From: a virus
Reading direction: 5' to 3' (one strand)
Length of the DNA stretch: 64,000 nucleotides
IMG/VR virus record: IMGVR_UViG_3300046535_001697
Location: 1 to 64,000 of that record
The notes below the pieces were generated by a model. The model did no database searches and was not told where the DNA came from. It saw nothing but the letters and a program-made list of their open reading frames with translations. Within the stretch, counting starts at the first letter, position 1, and every line of letters begins with the position of its first letter. Made by a program: the position numbers and the translations under genes. This document shows positions 1 to 8,026 of the stretch, one piece after another.

Positions 1-108
1 AACGGGCCGTCACCCCAACCCAGGGACACGACCCGCACAATGCGGCCAGCATAGCCAAACCGACCGGCACCCCGCCACAATTCGGACCAACACGCACGAA
101 GGAGCACC

Positions 109-276
109 GTGGCCAACCCGCCCGACCTCCCCGACCAGCCCATCGGCGCCACCAAGACGCAGCAGACCGCCGACGCCGAGGACGCCGCCCAGACCATCAA
201 CCAGGGACTCGCCGACCTGTTCCTCCGCCTCGGCCCCCCGCCCACCGGCCCGGCCATCGCCGAGGAGCAGTCGTGA
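109..276 (+). CDS. Small hypothetical protein, 55 aa
   Basis: A GTG start at 109 follows AAGGAG at 99-104, a well placed ribosome binding site. The frame ends at TGA 274-276, overlapping the GTG of the next gene by four bases (GTGA). The product is polar at the N-terminus and has a short amphipathic stretch (NQGLADLFLRLG) in the middle. I recognise no domain. It is the first gene of a long chain of coupled small genes on this strand. The tight coupling and good binding site make it very likely real despite its size. Confidence 0.65.
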   Translation: MANPPDLPDQPIGATKTQQTADAEDAAQTINQGLADLFLRLGPPPTGPAIAEEQS

Positions 277-671
277 CCGACGATCAGGTCATCTACACCA
301 CCCGCTACGGCACCACCTGGCACGCCACCCCGGACTGCCAGGCCCTCGACGACGCCCGCCTCAACGAAGGCGGCCACATCCTCCAGGAACGCGCCGGGAA
401 GGCCTCCAACCGGCGCGCCTGCCTCGTCTGCGCCGTGGAGCCCACCACCGGCTGGACCGTCATGCCGGACAACCTGAGCGAGCTGTTCAACCTGATCGGC
501 CCCAGCAAGCCCTACTGGTCCAGCACCGACGACGGCCTGAAGTGCACCGGCCTCACCATCCGGGAGCACAGCAGCCGGCCCCGGCAGGTCGCCCACTTCG
601 GCGACCGCATCACCCTCGACCCCGACGGCCGCACCTACACCGTCCACCCCGCCACCAAGGAACAGCAGTGA
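273..671 (+). CDS. Hypothetical protein, 132 aa, with cysteine/histidine-containing N-terminus
   Basis: The start is GTG 273, inside the stop of the preceding gene, and the stop overlaps the next start (GTGA), so translation is probably coupled on both sides. The N-terminus has a Y-x(4)-YGTTWH-x(3)-DC pattern (TRYGTTWHATPDC, about residues 10-22) and a second CLVC pair near residue 50. Together these could hold a metal ion, as in small Ada-like or zinc-knuckle domains. No catalytic motif is visible. Role unknown; its place suggests an early accessory protein of the element. Confidence 0.7.
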   Translation: MTDDQVIYTTRYGTTWHATPDCQALDDARLNEGGHILQERAGKASNRRACLVCAVEPTTGWTVMPDNLSELFNLIGPSKPYWSSTDDGLKCTGLTIREHSSRPRQVAHFGDRITLDPDGRTYTVHPATKEQQ

Positions 672-1006
672 CCGTCACCACCCGCGTCCGGCACCTCATC
701 GTGCTCAACACTGGCGCCATGGCCCCCGCCATCTTCCAGTTCCAGTCCCGCGACGTCGGCTTTACGCAGGGCACCACCATCAGCTACGGCGAAACCGTCG
801 TCGCCCAGTACAAGCCCGGCACCCGCCACTGGTCCACCGCCCTCGACCTCGCCGAGCAGGTCCTCGCGAAGGCCATGGAACGCGTCGTGAGCAGCGTCGG
901 CGGGTGGCACCTCGACGAGTTCACCGAAGCCGTCACCGCGGTCCTGGCCGAGGAGAAGTGCCAGCCGTGGGGCGGCAAGGACCCGGTCTCCGAGGAGTCG
1001 TGGTGA
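668..1006 (+). CDS. Hypothetical protein, 112 aa
   Basis: GTG 668 overlaps the stop of the upstream gene, and the stop overlaps the next GTG (1003). The open frame extends further upstream to 542, but that part is arginine/proline/histidine-rich antisense-like sequence lying under the 132-aa gene, so the coupled start is preferred. The protein starts with a beta-like segment (RVRHLIVLNTG) followed by a long helix-prone region (residues 55-95). No known family recognised. Confidence 0.65.
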   Translation: MTVTTRVRHLIVLNTGAMAPAIFQFQSRDVGFTQGTTISYGETVVAQYKPGTRHWSTALDLAEQVLAKAMERVVSSVGGWHLDEFTEAVTAVLAEEKCQPWGGKDPVSEESW

Positions 1007-1287
1007 GCGACGCCGCGATCCTTGCCGCCGCGGCCCGGGAACTCCGTGACCGCCCCGGGCCGCTGCCGGCCAGCCTGAACCCGCTCATCGCCGACATGCT
1101 CCACCAATGGGCCCGCGTCGGCGGCTGGAACCCCGAACTCCTCCACCGCATGGCCGGCCGCGAAACCATCGCTCTCGCCCGCGGCATCATCGGCCAGCCC
1201 GAGAGCGCCTGCCCCGTCTGCGACGGCCTCGACGGCGACCACCAGATCGGCTGCCAACAGCCCACCACGAAGGAGACCGCCGCATGA
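1003..1287 (+). CDS. Hypothetical protein, 94 aa, C-terminal CPVC pair
   Basis: GTG 1003 overlaps the previous stop and the stop overlaps ATG 1284. The sequence is mainly helical, with a C-terminal CPVCDGLDGDHQIGC cluster (about residues 69-83) that could bind zinc. Small proteins of this kind are common in actinobacterial phages and plasmids. Function unknown. Confidence 0.65.
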   Translation: MSDAAILAAAARELRDRPGPLPASLNPLIADMLHQWARVGGWNPELLHRMAGRETIALARGIIGQPESACPVCDGLDGDHQIGCQQPTTKETAA

Positions 1288-1919
1288 GCGCCATCACGGA
1301 CCAGCACGCCCAGCAGATCGCCGACCGCTTCCGCCGCGAGACCGCCGGCCACCGACTCACCGTCCTCCACGACCACGACAGCTACCGGCACCTCCGATTC
1401 GAGAACCCCCGGCACGGCGGCCTCTACGGCTTCGACCTGCTCACCTGGCCCAACGGCCTCGCGCTCCGCGGTGACGGCCCGAACTTCATCCTCTCCCTCC
1501 GCCCCACCGCCGACCTGTTCGAGATGATCCGCGGGTCGAACAACGGCGGCATCAACCCCGGCTACTGGCAGGAGAAGGTCGTCGCCGGCCAGGTCAAGGC
1601 ATGGTCGGAGGCCAAGTTCCGCGACTGGCTGATCAAGGCTGCCCGGGCCGCCGAGACCCGCCACCCCGGCATCGTGGACGCCGTCCGCGTGGAAGTCCTC
1701 GACAGCGACGAGCACAACCTGGAGCACGAGGAATGCGCCCGCTATGCCGTCGCCGGCTTCGAGCACAAGGGCTACCGGCTGCGGTACCCGGCGAAGTGGG
1801 AGCGGGACTTCGACGACTGGTCGTGGGAGTGGCTGTGGGCCTGCCACGCGCTCGTCCGGGGCGTCGCCGAGTACGACCTGGCCAACGCCGAGGCACCCGC
1901 CACCGCGGGCGCCCTGTGA
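1284..1919 (+). CDS. Hypothetical phage-type protein, 211 aa
   Basis: ATG 1284 overlaps the preceding stop (ATGA). The protein is soluble and rich in Trp, His and Arg, with a middle segment NGLALRGDGPNFILSLRP that looks like beta strands and a C-terminal aromatic patch (DDWSWEWLWACHAL, about residues 180-193). No transmembrane segment or nucleotide-binding motif is visible. I take it for a conserved accessory protein of actinophages and plasmids, but that is an impression, not a match. Its stop overlaps the GTG of the next, frameshifted gene. Confidence 0.65.
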   Translation: MSAITDQHAQQIADRFRRETAGHRLTVLHDHDSYRHLRFENPRHGGLYGFDLLTWPNGLALRGDGPNFILSLRPTADLFEMIRGSNNGGINPGYWQEKVVAGQVKAWSEAKFRDWLIKAARAAETRHPGIVDAVRVEVLDSDEHNLEHEECARYAVAGFEHKGYRLRYPAKWERDFDDWSWEWLWACHALVRGVAEYDLANAEAPATAGAL

Positions 1920-2226
1920 TTGCCCGCCGGCCGGTGTGCGGCAACGACCCGCGCGCCGAGCTCACCGACGGGGACCAGGTCGCCGTGGGGGAGTTCCGGC
2001 AGTACCTGGCCGCCCGCCGCGCGCTCCCTGCGGTCGTGGAGGGCATGGCCCGGGAGAGTGGCTGGTCCTCCACTACGACGCCGACGCGTGGGGCTCGGTC
2101 GGTCCCGCGCGCGCCAGCCTGGAAGAGGCCCGGCTCCGGCAGCGACAGCTTGCCGAGCGGGTCCCCACGCTTCCCACGGCAGTCGTCCGGAAGACCACGA
2201 CCTACGAGATCGAGGAGCAGCGGTGA
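1916..2226 (+). pseudogene. Frameshifted small gene (one -1 shift needed)
   Basis: GTG 1916 overlaps the upstream stop and opens a frame with normal protein character (CGNDPRAELTDGDQVAVGEF...). After about 2050 that frame turns into Arg/Pro/Ser-rich antisense-like sequence. From about 2056 the frame one base back reads naturally (EWLVLHYDADAWGSVG...TTYEIEEQ) and stops at 2224-2226, overlapping the next GTG. No start codon is available for the second half. The two halves therefore look like one protein of roughly 102 residues broken by an indel, or by a sequencing error, between about 2041 and 2062. I see no canonical slippery heptamer in frame there. Confidence 0.6.
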
Positions 2227-2696
2227 GCGACGACCTGAACGGCCGCCTGCAGGCCGGCATCGAGCAGGCGCAGCGCGGCGAGACCCACGACCTGGGCGAC
2301 TTCGTCCCGTACATCGACGACGAGCAGGTGCGCGTCACCGCCCGTCCGGACGGCACAGCGATGATCTGGCTGCCGTCCGTCGACTACCTCGACACGATCG
2401 GCGGCTACTCCGCCGAGGTCGCCATCAGCCGGGAGCACGCCATGGAGCTGTTCCAGGCGCTCGGCAAGTTCCTGTGCACGCACGAGCAGACCGACTACGA
2501 GGTGTTCTGGCGGCACGGCTTCGACCAGAAACCCAGCCCGGAGGAGGCCCGGGAGTTCGCCCGTGAGAAGGCCGCCGAGCACCCCGGCCACGAGACGTAC
2601 GCCCGCTACCAGGTCGGCCGGACGTTCGCGGACGGCAGCGAGTGGTACGGGCCGTGGCTGCGGCTCGACCCGGAGACGAAGGAGGAGCAGGCGTGA
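2223..2696 (+). CDS. Hypothetical protein, 157 aa
   Basis: GTG 2223 overlaps the previous stop, and the stop overlaps GTG 2693. The N-terminus (IEQAQRGETHDLGDFVPY, about residues 13-30) resembles the short RGE-x2-DLGxF motif of some antitoxin-like proteins. The rest is acidic and aromatic with no catalytic signature. No membrane segment is visible. It is one of the coupled accessory genes; function unknown. Confidence 0.7.
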   Translation: MSDDLNGRLQAGIEQAQRGETHDLGDFVPYIDDEQVRVTARPDGTAMIWLPSVDYLDTIGGYSAEVAISREHAMELFQALGKFLCTHEQTDYEVFWRHGFDQKPSPEEAREFAREKAAEHPGHETYARYQVGRTFADGSEWYGPWLRLDPETKEEQA

Positions 2697-3505
2697 CGAT
2701 CCGGATTGGCCTGGACGCCTGGTACCCGGCGCAGCACGGCATCGGCTACGCGGGTACCGAGGGCCTAGCGCGTGGCGTCATCGTCATTCTCAAGCGGGAG
2801 CCCTACCGTGTCGTCGAGACCCGGGAGGTGGACCCGGCGAACTGGCCCGGCGCCTACCTGGAGAAGTGGACCGAGGCAGGCTGCCCCGATACGGCGACGT
2901 GGCGCTACCGGCCGATCATCCTGGTCCTGCGCGACGAGCGCGACGACACCGCGAAGGCCCTGCACGTGCAGTGCCCCGCCTCGACGACATGGAGGACCCT
3001 GCCCGAGCACTACTTCGTGTGCCGCCGCTGCGGGGAGATCCCGCCCTGCCGGGAGGTCCACAACGAGAGAATCGCGGAGCAGGCCGCGGAGCGGTTCGAG
3101 GAGCGGATGGCGATCATGCCTGGGTGCTGCCACTCCTGCCGGGAGCCGATCACCAGCCGCCAAAAGTTCCACCGGTTCACCGGCCCGAACCTCATCCGCC
3201 CCGACCTCGGCGACGACTCCGCCATCTTCCACCTGCGTGGGTCCTGCCGATCCGGCCGGGACGCCTACGACAAGCGGTGGGCCGAGGCTGCGCCCGGCCG
3301 TCGGCGCAGCTTCTACTGCAACGGGAGCGTGGCCCACCACCACGACGGCACCTCATCGTGCAGCAACCCGGAGTGCCCCAGTGCCGAGGTCCGCCACCGG
3401 AGCGCGGAGTGGCACCGGCCCGGGGTCTACGGCATGGGCTGCTCGTGCGTGTCCGGAGACCTGACCGCTCGCATGCAGGACGCCAGCGACAAGGAGGAGG
3501 GGTGA
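2693..3505 (+). CDS. Cysteine-rich hypothetical protein, 270 aa
   Basis: GTG 2693 is coupled to the upstream gene. The protein contains several cysteine pairs typical of zinc ribbons: CRRCGEIPPC near residue 105, CCHSC near 145, a C-terminal CNGS...CSNPEC cluster and GMGCSC. The N-terminal third is a mixed alpha/beta region without recognisable motif. Multiple zinc knuckles suggest nucleic-acid or protein binding, but no family is recognised. The stop overlaps GTG 3502. Confidence 0.7.
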   Translation: MTIRIGLDAWYPAQHGIGYAGTEGLARGVIVILKREPYRVVETREVDPANWPGAYLEKWTEAGCPDTATWRYRPIILVLRDERDDTAKALHVQCPASTTWRTLPEHYFVCRRCGEIPPCREVHNERIAEQAAERFEERMAIMPGCCHSCREPITSRQKFHRFTGPNLIRPDLGDDSAIFHLRGSCRSGRDAYDKRWAEAAPGRRRSFYCNGSVAHHHDGTSSCSNPECPSAEVRHRSAEWHRPGVYGMGCSCVSGDLTARMQDASDKEEG

Positions 3506-3969
3506 CCGCCCGCGAAGCCCCCTGGTCCATCCAGGCCCCCTGGTCCGAGGACCAGGTCCGGAACCTCAACGCCTTCCAGCGGTCCGGGCGCATGCACCCG
3601 TTCACGTGCGGATGGCGCAGCGAGCACGGCGGCGAGGGGATCCTCGTCGCCACCGCGGCCGGCTGGGAGTGCCCCGCCGACGGCTGCGAATACCGGCAGA
3701 CCTGGGCGCTGCCGTTCATGGCCCAGCCGCTGCCGCCGCTGGACCCGCACGACCTGATGGCGCGCGCCCGGGAGGAGAACGAGCGCGGCCGCCAGGCCGT
3801 CATCGCGATCGCCCGGATCAGCTCCCTGCACCGGCCCGTGCAGTACATGAGCGTGACGATCTGCGACCACTGCTCCGTGCAGCGCTCCACCGGGCCCCGC
3901 ACGTGGGAGCGGATCGCGATCATGCCGCACCCGTGCCAGACCATCGAGGCCATCGAGGGGGAGCTGTGA
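3502..3969 (+). CDS. Hypothetical phage-type protein with zinc-ribbon-like cysteines, 155 aa
   Basis: GTG 3502 overlaps the preceding stop and follows GGAGGAGG. The N-terminus, W(S/T)xxQVxxLNxFQRSGxxHPFTC, is a pattern seen in many small actinophage proteins in which a cysteine set follows (C39, then ECPADGCEY). A second pair (CDHC) lies near residue 126. The role in phages is not established to my knowledge; it may be a small nucleic-acid-associated protein. Confidence 0.7.
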   Translation: MTAREAPWSIQAPWSEDQVRNLNAFQRSGRMHPFTCGWRSEHGGEGILVATAAGWECPADGCEYRQTWALPFMAQPLPPLDPHDLMARAREENERGRQAVIAIARISSLHRPVQYMSVTICDHCSVQRSTGPRTWERIAIMPHPCQTIEAIEGEL

Positions 3970-4145
3970 CCGGCGAGGAGTGTGCGGGAGGCTGCGGCCA
4001 GCCCCTCACCCAGTGGCAGCGCAGCGAGGACGGCCGTCAGTGGCACCCGAGGTGCGTCCCGCTCGGCACGCCGATGATGGGCGCCCGCCCGGCGCCGGCC
4101 GACGACCGGCCCGTCGACACCGTGGACCCGGGAGACACGCTGTGA
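3966..4145 (+). CDS. Very small cysteine-containing protein, 59 aa
   Basis: GTG 3966 overlaps the upstream stop and the stop overlaps GTG 4142. The sequence CAGGCGQPLTQW...WHPRC looks like a single zinc knuckle, followed by an acidic tail. The coupling on both sides supports it as real. Function unknown. Confidence 0.55.
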   Translation: MTGEECAGGCGQPLTQWQRSEDGRQWHPRCVPLGTPMMGARPAPADDRPVDTVDPGDTL

Positions 4146-4384
4146 CCGGGCCCCGCATGACCACACCCGTGAGGATCGTCCTCGCCACGCTCCACGCCAA
4201 CGATGGCCCGATGTACGGCCTCGAACTCGCCCGGGCGACCGGCCTGGGTGCCGGGACCGTGTACCCGCTGCTGCACCGCCTGGCGGGCGCTGGCTGGGTC
4301 GCCTCGGTGGACGAGTTCGGGCCGCATCCGAGCAGACCTGCCCGCCGCTTCTGGGCCGTCACAGAGAAAGCCCCACGGCCATGA
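4142..4384 (+). CDS. PadR-like winged-helix DNA-binding protein, 80 aa
   Basis: The core GPMYGLELARATGLGAGTVY followed by PLLHRLAGAGWV is the recognition-helix and wing region of the PadR winged-helix family, whose members repress transcription. The protein is at the short end for PadR and lacks the C-terminal dimerisation helix of longer members. GTG 4142 is coupled to the preceding gene; ATG 4157 is an alternative start. It probably regulates genes of the element. Confidence 0.75.
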   Translation: MTGPRMTTPVRIVLATLHANDGPMYGLELARATGLGAGTVYPLLHRLAGAGWVASVDEFGPHPSRPARRFWAVTEKAPRP

Positions 4385-4578
4385 CCGGCCCCGACCAGCT
4401 GCCGCTCCCCACCGAACCGGTGCGGGAGCGGCTCCGCGTGCGGGTCAATTGCCGCCGCTGCCACCGCCCCCTGCACGACCCCGAATCGCGCACGCTGCGC
4501 CTGGGCCCCGAGTGCCGCGCTGGAGACGAGCGGACGACCCGGCACGATGTCGACCAGGACACGCTGCCCGGCGTGTAG
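4381..4578 (+). CDS. DUF6011-like small zinc-binding protein, 65 aa
   Basis: ATG 4381 overlaps the preceding stop. The sequence has CRRCHRPLHDPESRTLRLGPEC (residues about 24-45). The pattern CxxC-x-PL-x(4-6)-R-x-L-x-GPxC is how I know the short DUF6011 domain found in many actinobacterial phage and plasmid proteins. It is probably a zinc knuckle; biochemical role unknown. It closes this block of overlapping genes. Confidence 0.7.
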   Translation: MTGPDQLPLPTEPVRERLRVRVNCRRCHRPLHDPESRTLRLGPECRAGDERTTRHDVDQDTLPGV

Positions 4579-4624
4579 TCAAGTCGCGCCACTCGGTGAC
4601 GGACTATCAGCTACCCTCGCGCCC

Positions 4625-5092
4625 GTGAGCACCAAGCGGACGCCGATCCTGTGCGTCATCTGCAATAAGCCGGCCCACCGCGAGGACCGCGTCCGGACCC
4701 GTAAGGGCGGCCACACCCACCGGTCCTGCCTGGAGCGGGCCACCCGGGCCGGACGTGCCGGGGCCAGCCTCGCACCCCCGGTCCCGCCGAAGCGGGCACC
4801 GCGGCCGCGGCGTGAGCAGCCTGCCGCGCCCGGGCCGGCCGCCCCGGCGCAGCGCCGCGGGCCCGGCAGCCCGTCCCGCTACGCCGGGCAGTGCCCGATG
4901 TGCCAGAAGCCGTACCCGGCGCAGACGCTGGTGTCGAAGATCTTCGCCGGGTGGGCGCACACCTCGTGCGTGTTCCCCGACAGTACCCGGCAGCTGAGCC
5001 CCGGGGCTCAGTCGTTCCTGGACAACAAGAACGCGGTGCTGTCCGGGGAGACCTTCCGCGGACAGAAGCCGTCGGCCTGGCGCCGGAAGTAG
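4625..5092 (+). CDS. Hypothetical protein with two zinc-knuckle-like ends, 155 aa
   Basis: The start is taken as GTG 4625 because upstream codons in this frame read as noise; ATG 4547 would add 26 residues. The N-terminus has CVICNKPAHREDRV...THRSC and the C-terminus has CPMCQKPYPAQTLV...HTSC, so the same CxxC-K-P...HxSC motif occurs twice. A proline/arginine-rich linker joins them. This suggests two zinc-binding modules, perhaps for nucleic acid. Function unknown. Confidence 0.65.
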   Translation: MSTKRTPILCVICNKPAHREDRVRTRKGGHTHRSCLERATRAGRAGASLAPPVPPKRAPRPRREQPAAPGPAAPAQRRGPGSPSRYAGQCPMCQKPYPAQTLVSKIFAGWAHTSCVFPDSTRQLSPGAQSFLDNKNAVLSGETFRGQKPSAWRRK

Positions 5093-5145
5093 GCGGAGCT
5101 GCTGGGGCTTTCCCGTAGCTCTCTCGGGTGACTTCTCCCTCCCCC

Positions 5146-5174
5146 TTGCACTTTGATGGACTATCCATCATAGT
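5146..5174 (+). promoter_or_regulatory. Promoter with 7-bp inverted repeat (operator) in its spacer
   Basis: A -35-like TTGCAC (5146-5151) and a -10-like CATAGT (5169-5174) are 17 bases apart. The interval is occupied by a perfect inverted repeat, TGATGGA / TCCATCA (5154-5160 and 5164-5170), with a 3-base loop. An operator lying between the promoter boxes would block RNA polymerase when bound. It lies 33 bases upstream of the start at 5207. The binder is unknown; the HTH protein at 5207 is an obvious candidate for autoregulation. Confidence 0.55.
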
Positions 5175-5206
5175 TAGGGGTGTCGCCACCGAGGGAGGGA
5201 ACCCCG

Positions 5207-5743
5207 ATGAACACCACCACCGCCAACGCCGCCGCGCAGGCCGGAGTCACCGTCCGCACCATCCAGGCCTGGTGCCGCACCGGCGTCGTCGACGCCGTGA
5301 AGCAGGCCGGCAAGTGGGTCATCGACACCGCCTCCCTCGCCTACCGCATCGGCCTCCCCGCCCTCCTCAAGCCGGCCCGCAAGACCGTCACCCTCACCGC
5401 CGAGATGGTCATCGCCCTCGGCGGCCGCCGCTGGCAGAAGAACGGCATGGACCGCGTCTACCTCAACGACTGGACCGGGTTCGCCGGCATCGAGATCGAC
5501 CGCTACCGGTCCGGCAACGTCGCCAGCGCCTCCATCGGCGGACGGAGCATCGCCAACGGCCGCGTCGCCGACATCATCGGGAAGATCGCCAAGGTCTGGT
5601 TCGACACCGCCGACGGCCTCCTCCACATCACCGGCTGGGACCACGACGCGGTCGAGGTCCGCTACCTCGACGGCGAGCGCACCACCATCAACCTCGCCGC
5701 CCTCATCCGCACCGGCATCAACACCGCCGCCGCAGCCCTCTGA
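5207..5743 (+). CDS. HTH-domain protein, 178 aa
   Basis: ATG 5207 follows GAGGGAGGGA (5191-5200). The N-terminus AAAQAGVTVRTIQAWCRTG (about residues 8-26) followed by VVDAVKQAGKWVID is a MerR/excisionase-like helix-turn-helix with its wing. The rest (residues 60-178) is a unique region with a repeated beta-like pattern and no recognised domain. The operator in front suggests autoregulation. It could be a regulator or a structural DNA-binding protein of the element. Confidence 0.7.
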   Translation: MNTTTANAAAQAGVTVRTIQAWCRTGVVDAVKQAGKWVIDTASLAYRIGLPALLKPARKTVTLTAEMVIALGGRRWQKNGMDRVYLNDWTGFAGIEIDRYRSGNVASASIGGRSIANGRVADIIGKIAKVWFDTADGLLHITGWDHDAVEVRYLDGERTTINLAALIRTGINTAAAAL

Positions 5744-5771
5744 CCACCCACCACCGCGAGGAGAACCCGCC

Positions 5772-6308
5772 ATGACCACCACCACCAGCTACGGCACCTG
5801 GCTCAACCACCAGAAGCACACCCTGACCGTCGAGCAGGCCATCACCGACGCCATCAGCGGCGGCGACAGCGACTGGCTGGAGCGCATGGACACCAGCGGC
5901 GCCTGCGACAACATCGCCTCCGACTACCGCAACGCCATCCAGGCCGCCCTTCCCGACGGCCTGTGGCTGACCGGCGACGAGTTCATCGGCCTCCACCACA
6001 GCGACCCCAGCTACACCGACGCCCTCGCCGAGTTCGACATCACCACCGCCATCGACGCGGTCGACCTGTTCGCCATCGTCGAACGCTGGGACGTCGACAA
6101 CGAGTGGACCCTCGACCAGGCAGCCGACCGGATCGACGCCTCCAGCACCAAGTACGCCGACACCGTCCTGCGCCGCTGGGGCGTCAAGGCCGCCGGCCGC
6201 CAGCCCGGCCGCGGCGGCCAGAACCTCTACCCCGCCTACGACGTCATCACCGCCATGAACAGCCGCCCCGGCCAGGGCGCCCGCACCGACCTCAAGGACG
6301 CGGAGTGA
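5772..6308 (+). CDS. Hypothetical acidic protein, 178 aa
   Basis: ATG 5772 is 28 bases after the preceding stop and is preceded by GAGGAG (5758-5763). The protein is acidic and mostly helical; near the C-terminus KYADTVLRRWGVKAAGR (about residues 130-146) could form a helix-turn-helix-like unit. No family recognised. The stop overlaps GTG 6305 of the next gene, so the two are likely co-translated. Confidence 0.65.
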   Translation: MTTTTSYGTWLNHQKHTLTVEQAITDAISGGDSDWLERMDTSGACDNIASDYRNAIQAALPDGLWLTGDEFIGLHHSDPSYTDALAEFDITTAIDAVDLFAIVERWDVDNEWTLDQAADRIDASSTKYADTVLRRWGVKAAGRQPGRGGQNLYPAYDVITAMNSRPGQGARTDLKDAE

Positions 6309-7156
6309 CGTCCGGGACCACAGGGGTGTGCGCAGCTGCCGACCGCGGCTGCGGCACCGCGACCGGCTGGCGCAACAAGGGCCGCTGCCCCGCCTGCCGC
6401 GCCGCCCACAACGAGGACACGGCCCGGCGTCGCCGCCGGGCCGGGGCGCCCCCCGCCGAGGCCGTCGACCGGTACATCGCACTCCTGCAGGCCGGCACGG
6501 ACCCGACCGAGGCCGCCCGAACCGTCGACATCCACCCCCGCAAGGCCGCCAGCCTGGCACAGGACGATCCCCGCGTGGCTGCCGCCCTCGACAGCCTGCC
6601 GGAATCGAAGCTCGCCCGGCAGGCCGCCTACCTGACCGCGCTGCTGGCCCGCCGAGGTGTGCCGTCTCTCGCCCAGGTCGACGCCAGTGTCACGTACGCC
6701 ACCGTCACCCGGTGGCGGGAGGACCCGGTGTTCGACGCCGCCCAGGGCGCCATCCGGAAGCTGTTCACGGGCCGGGCGATCGTGCAGCGGGCACACCGGC
6801 CGGTCAGCGAGGCCCAGTACGAGGCGTACCTGAATTGCCTGCAGGAAGGCGCTACGCATGCCGAGGCCGCCCGGCGCAGCGGGTGCGGCAAGAGCAGCGT
6901 CGGCTATCGGGCCGCCCAGGACCCGGAGTTTGCCGCGCGGCTGCATGCGATTCGGCGACCGGTGCCGCGGAGGAGGAAGCCGCGGGCCGAGGTGGACGGC
7001 GACGCGCTGCGGGCGGTCTGGGCGGACACCTCCAGGACCATCGCGTCGATCGCCGCCGAGTTCCGGATGACGTCCGGGCAGGTCTCGATCCGGGCTCGCG
7101 AGATGGGCCTCCCGCCGAGGAAGGGAAGCCGGCGCGCGGCGTCCGACCGCACCTGA
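6305..7156 (+). CDS. Multi-HTH DNA-binding-like protein, 283 aa
   Basis: GTG 6305 is coupled to the upstream gene. After a cysteine pair (CPACRAAH, near residue 29) the protein has several short helix-turn-helix-like units: TDPTEAARTVDIHPRKAASL, ATHAEAARRSGCGKSSVGYR and RTIASIAAEFRMTSGQVSIR. Such repeats resemble the DNA-reading parts of transposase- or sigma-like proteins, but there is no catalytic domain. It is probably a DNA-binding protein of the element. A strong hairpin follows at 7304-7337. Confidence 0.7.
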   Translation: MTSGTTGVCAAADRGCGTATGWRNKGRCPACRAAHNEDTARRRRRAGAPPAEAVDRYIALLQAGTDPTEAARTVDIHPRKAASLAQDDPRVAAALDSLPESKLARQAAYLTALLARRGVPSLAQVDASVTYATVTRWREDPVFDAAQGAIRKLFTGRAIVQRAHRPVSEAQYEAYLNCLQEGATHAEAARRSGCGKSSVGYRAAQDPEFAARLHAIRRPVPRRRKPRAEVDGDALRAVWADTSRTIASIAAEFRMTSGQVSIRAREMGLPPRKGSRRAASDRT

Positions 7157-7303
7157 GCACTCCGCCTGTCGTACCGGCCCGCTACGGTGTTCCTGCGGTC
7201 GCCGTTCACGCGTCGGACCGCATGTCTGCCGGGACCAGGCCTGGCCCGCTGTCGGGCCCTTCCACCCCCAGGGGTGGCTGAAGCCCCCGGAGACGTCCGC
7301 CTT

Positions 7304-7337
7304 GAGTCCCTGCCCCAGGTCGAGGGGGCAGGGACTC
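7304..7337. terminator. Strong hairpin between convergent genes
   Basis: A perfect 13-bp stem (7304-7316 with 7325-7337; left arm GAGTCCCTGCCCC) with an 8-base loop lies between the + gene ending at 7156 and the - gene ending at 7347. It can serve both directions. There is no T-tract, as is common for Streptomyces terminators. A smaller hairpin (CCACCCC/GGGGTGG, 7262-7277) lies just before it. Confidence 0.75.
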
Positions 7338-7346
7338 TCGCGGTAG

Positions 7347-8015
7347 TCACAGCGTTTGCACCGGCTCCACATCAGCCGGGAGCGGTCGCGTTCCCCTGAA
7401 GGAGCCGATCCGTTCGAGGTCGACCAGGAGATGGATCTCTCGACAGTCGTAGGCCCATCGGGCGACAGCGCCGTCCATGAAGAGGTGCATGAACGTACGG
7501 CTGGGCAGGGTGTAACCGACCTCCAGCGGAACCGAGAGCGGACGTATCTCGAACGGGGCTTGGACGGCGCCGTGGAGTGCATGGACATGCAGCACCTGAA
7601 CGGCCGTGCTGCGCCATGTGGTCACGGGTTCGACCCATTCCAGGGCCCCGTCACTGTCGGCACCGTTCTGAGTCATGTCGAGGCGTGCCACGAAGGGTGC
7701 CGGGAGATGGCGAAGCCGGGCGGCGTTGCCGACGCGGTCAGCGTCCGGGCCAGGGGTCGTACCGATGGGGATACGCCGGCGGGCGACCTTCCCCGAAGCG
7801 AGCCGGGACACGACGCTGGTGAACGCTGCGACTTGGTGCGTCGGCCAGTAGGCGGGATCCTCTCGGGTCTGCCCAATCGCGGAGACGAGCCAGCTGCCGC
7901 AGTCGCGGGCGCGCAGGCGGGAGGCCATGCTGTGCAGGTCTCGGGCCTGGTCGGGATGGGCGAGCATGTCGGCGAGCTCGTCTTCTGCTGCCTGGTCGTG
8001 GATGGTGCGGCCCAT
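7347..8015 (-). CDS. Hypothetical protein coupled to the integrase, 222 aa
   Basis: The frame is open far upstream, but the first ATG at 8030 overlaps the integrase stop and the ATG at 8015 has a good ribosome binding site (GAGGAG, ending about 7 bases before). I therefore chose 8015. The N-terminus is helical and acidic (EDELADMLAHPDQARDL); the C-terminal half has beta-like strands ending in REIHLLVDLERIGSFRG. No domain recognised. Its coupling to the recombinase suggests a role in, or co-regulation with, integration and excision. Confidence 0.65.
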   Translation of the reverse strand: MGRTIHDQAAEDELADMLAHPDQARDLHSMASRLRARDCGSWLVSAIGQTREDPAYWPTHQVAAFTSVVSRLASGKVARRRIPIGTTPGPDADRVGNAARLRHLPAPFVARLDMTQNGADSDGALEWVEPVTTWRSTAVQVLHVHALHGAVQAPFEIRPLSVPLEVGYTLPSRTFMHLFMDGAVARWAYDCREIHLLVDLERIGSFRGTRPLPADVEPVQTL

Positions 8016-8026
8016 GCCAGCTCTCC

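Noticed and set aside
2041-2062. Programmed frameshift in the broken early gene
   Set aside because: The sequence near the frame change has no X XXY YYZ heptamer in the correct phase, so decay or sequence error is more likely than recoding.
7262-7277. Separate terminator CCACCCC/GGGGTGG
   Set aside because: The loop is only two bases, so it is a poor hairpin. The adjacent 13-bp stem at 7304-7337 is the better candidate.
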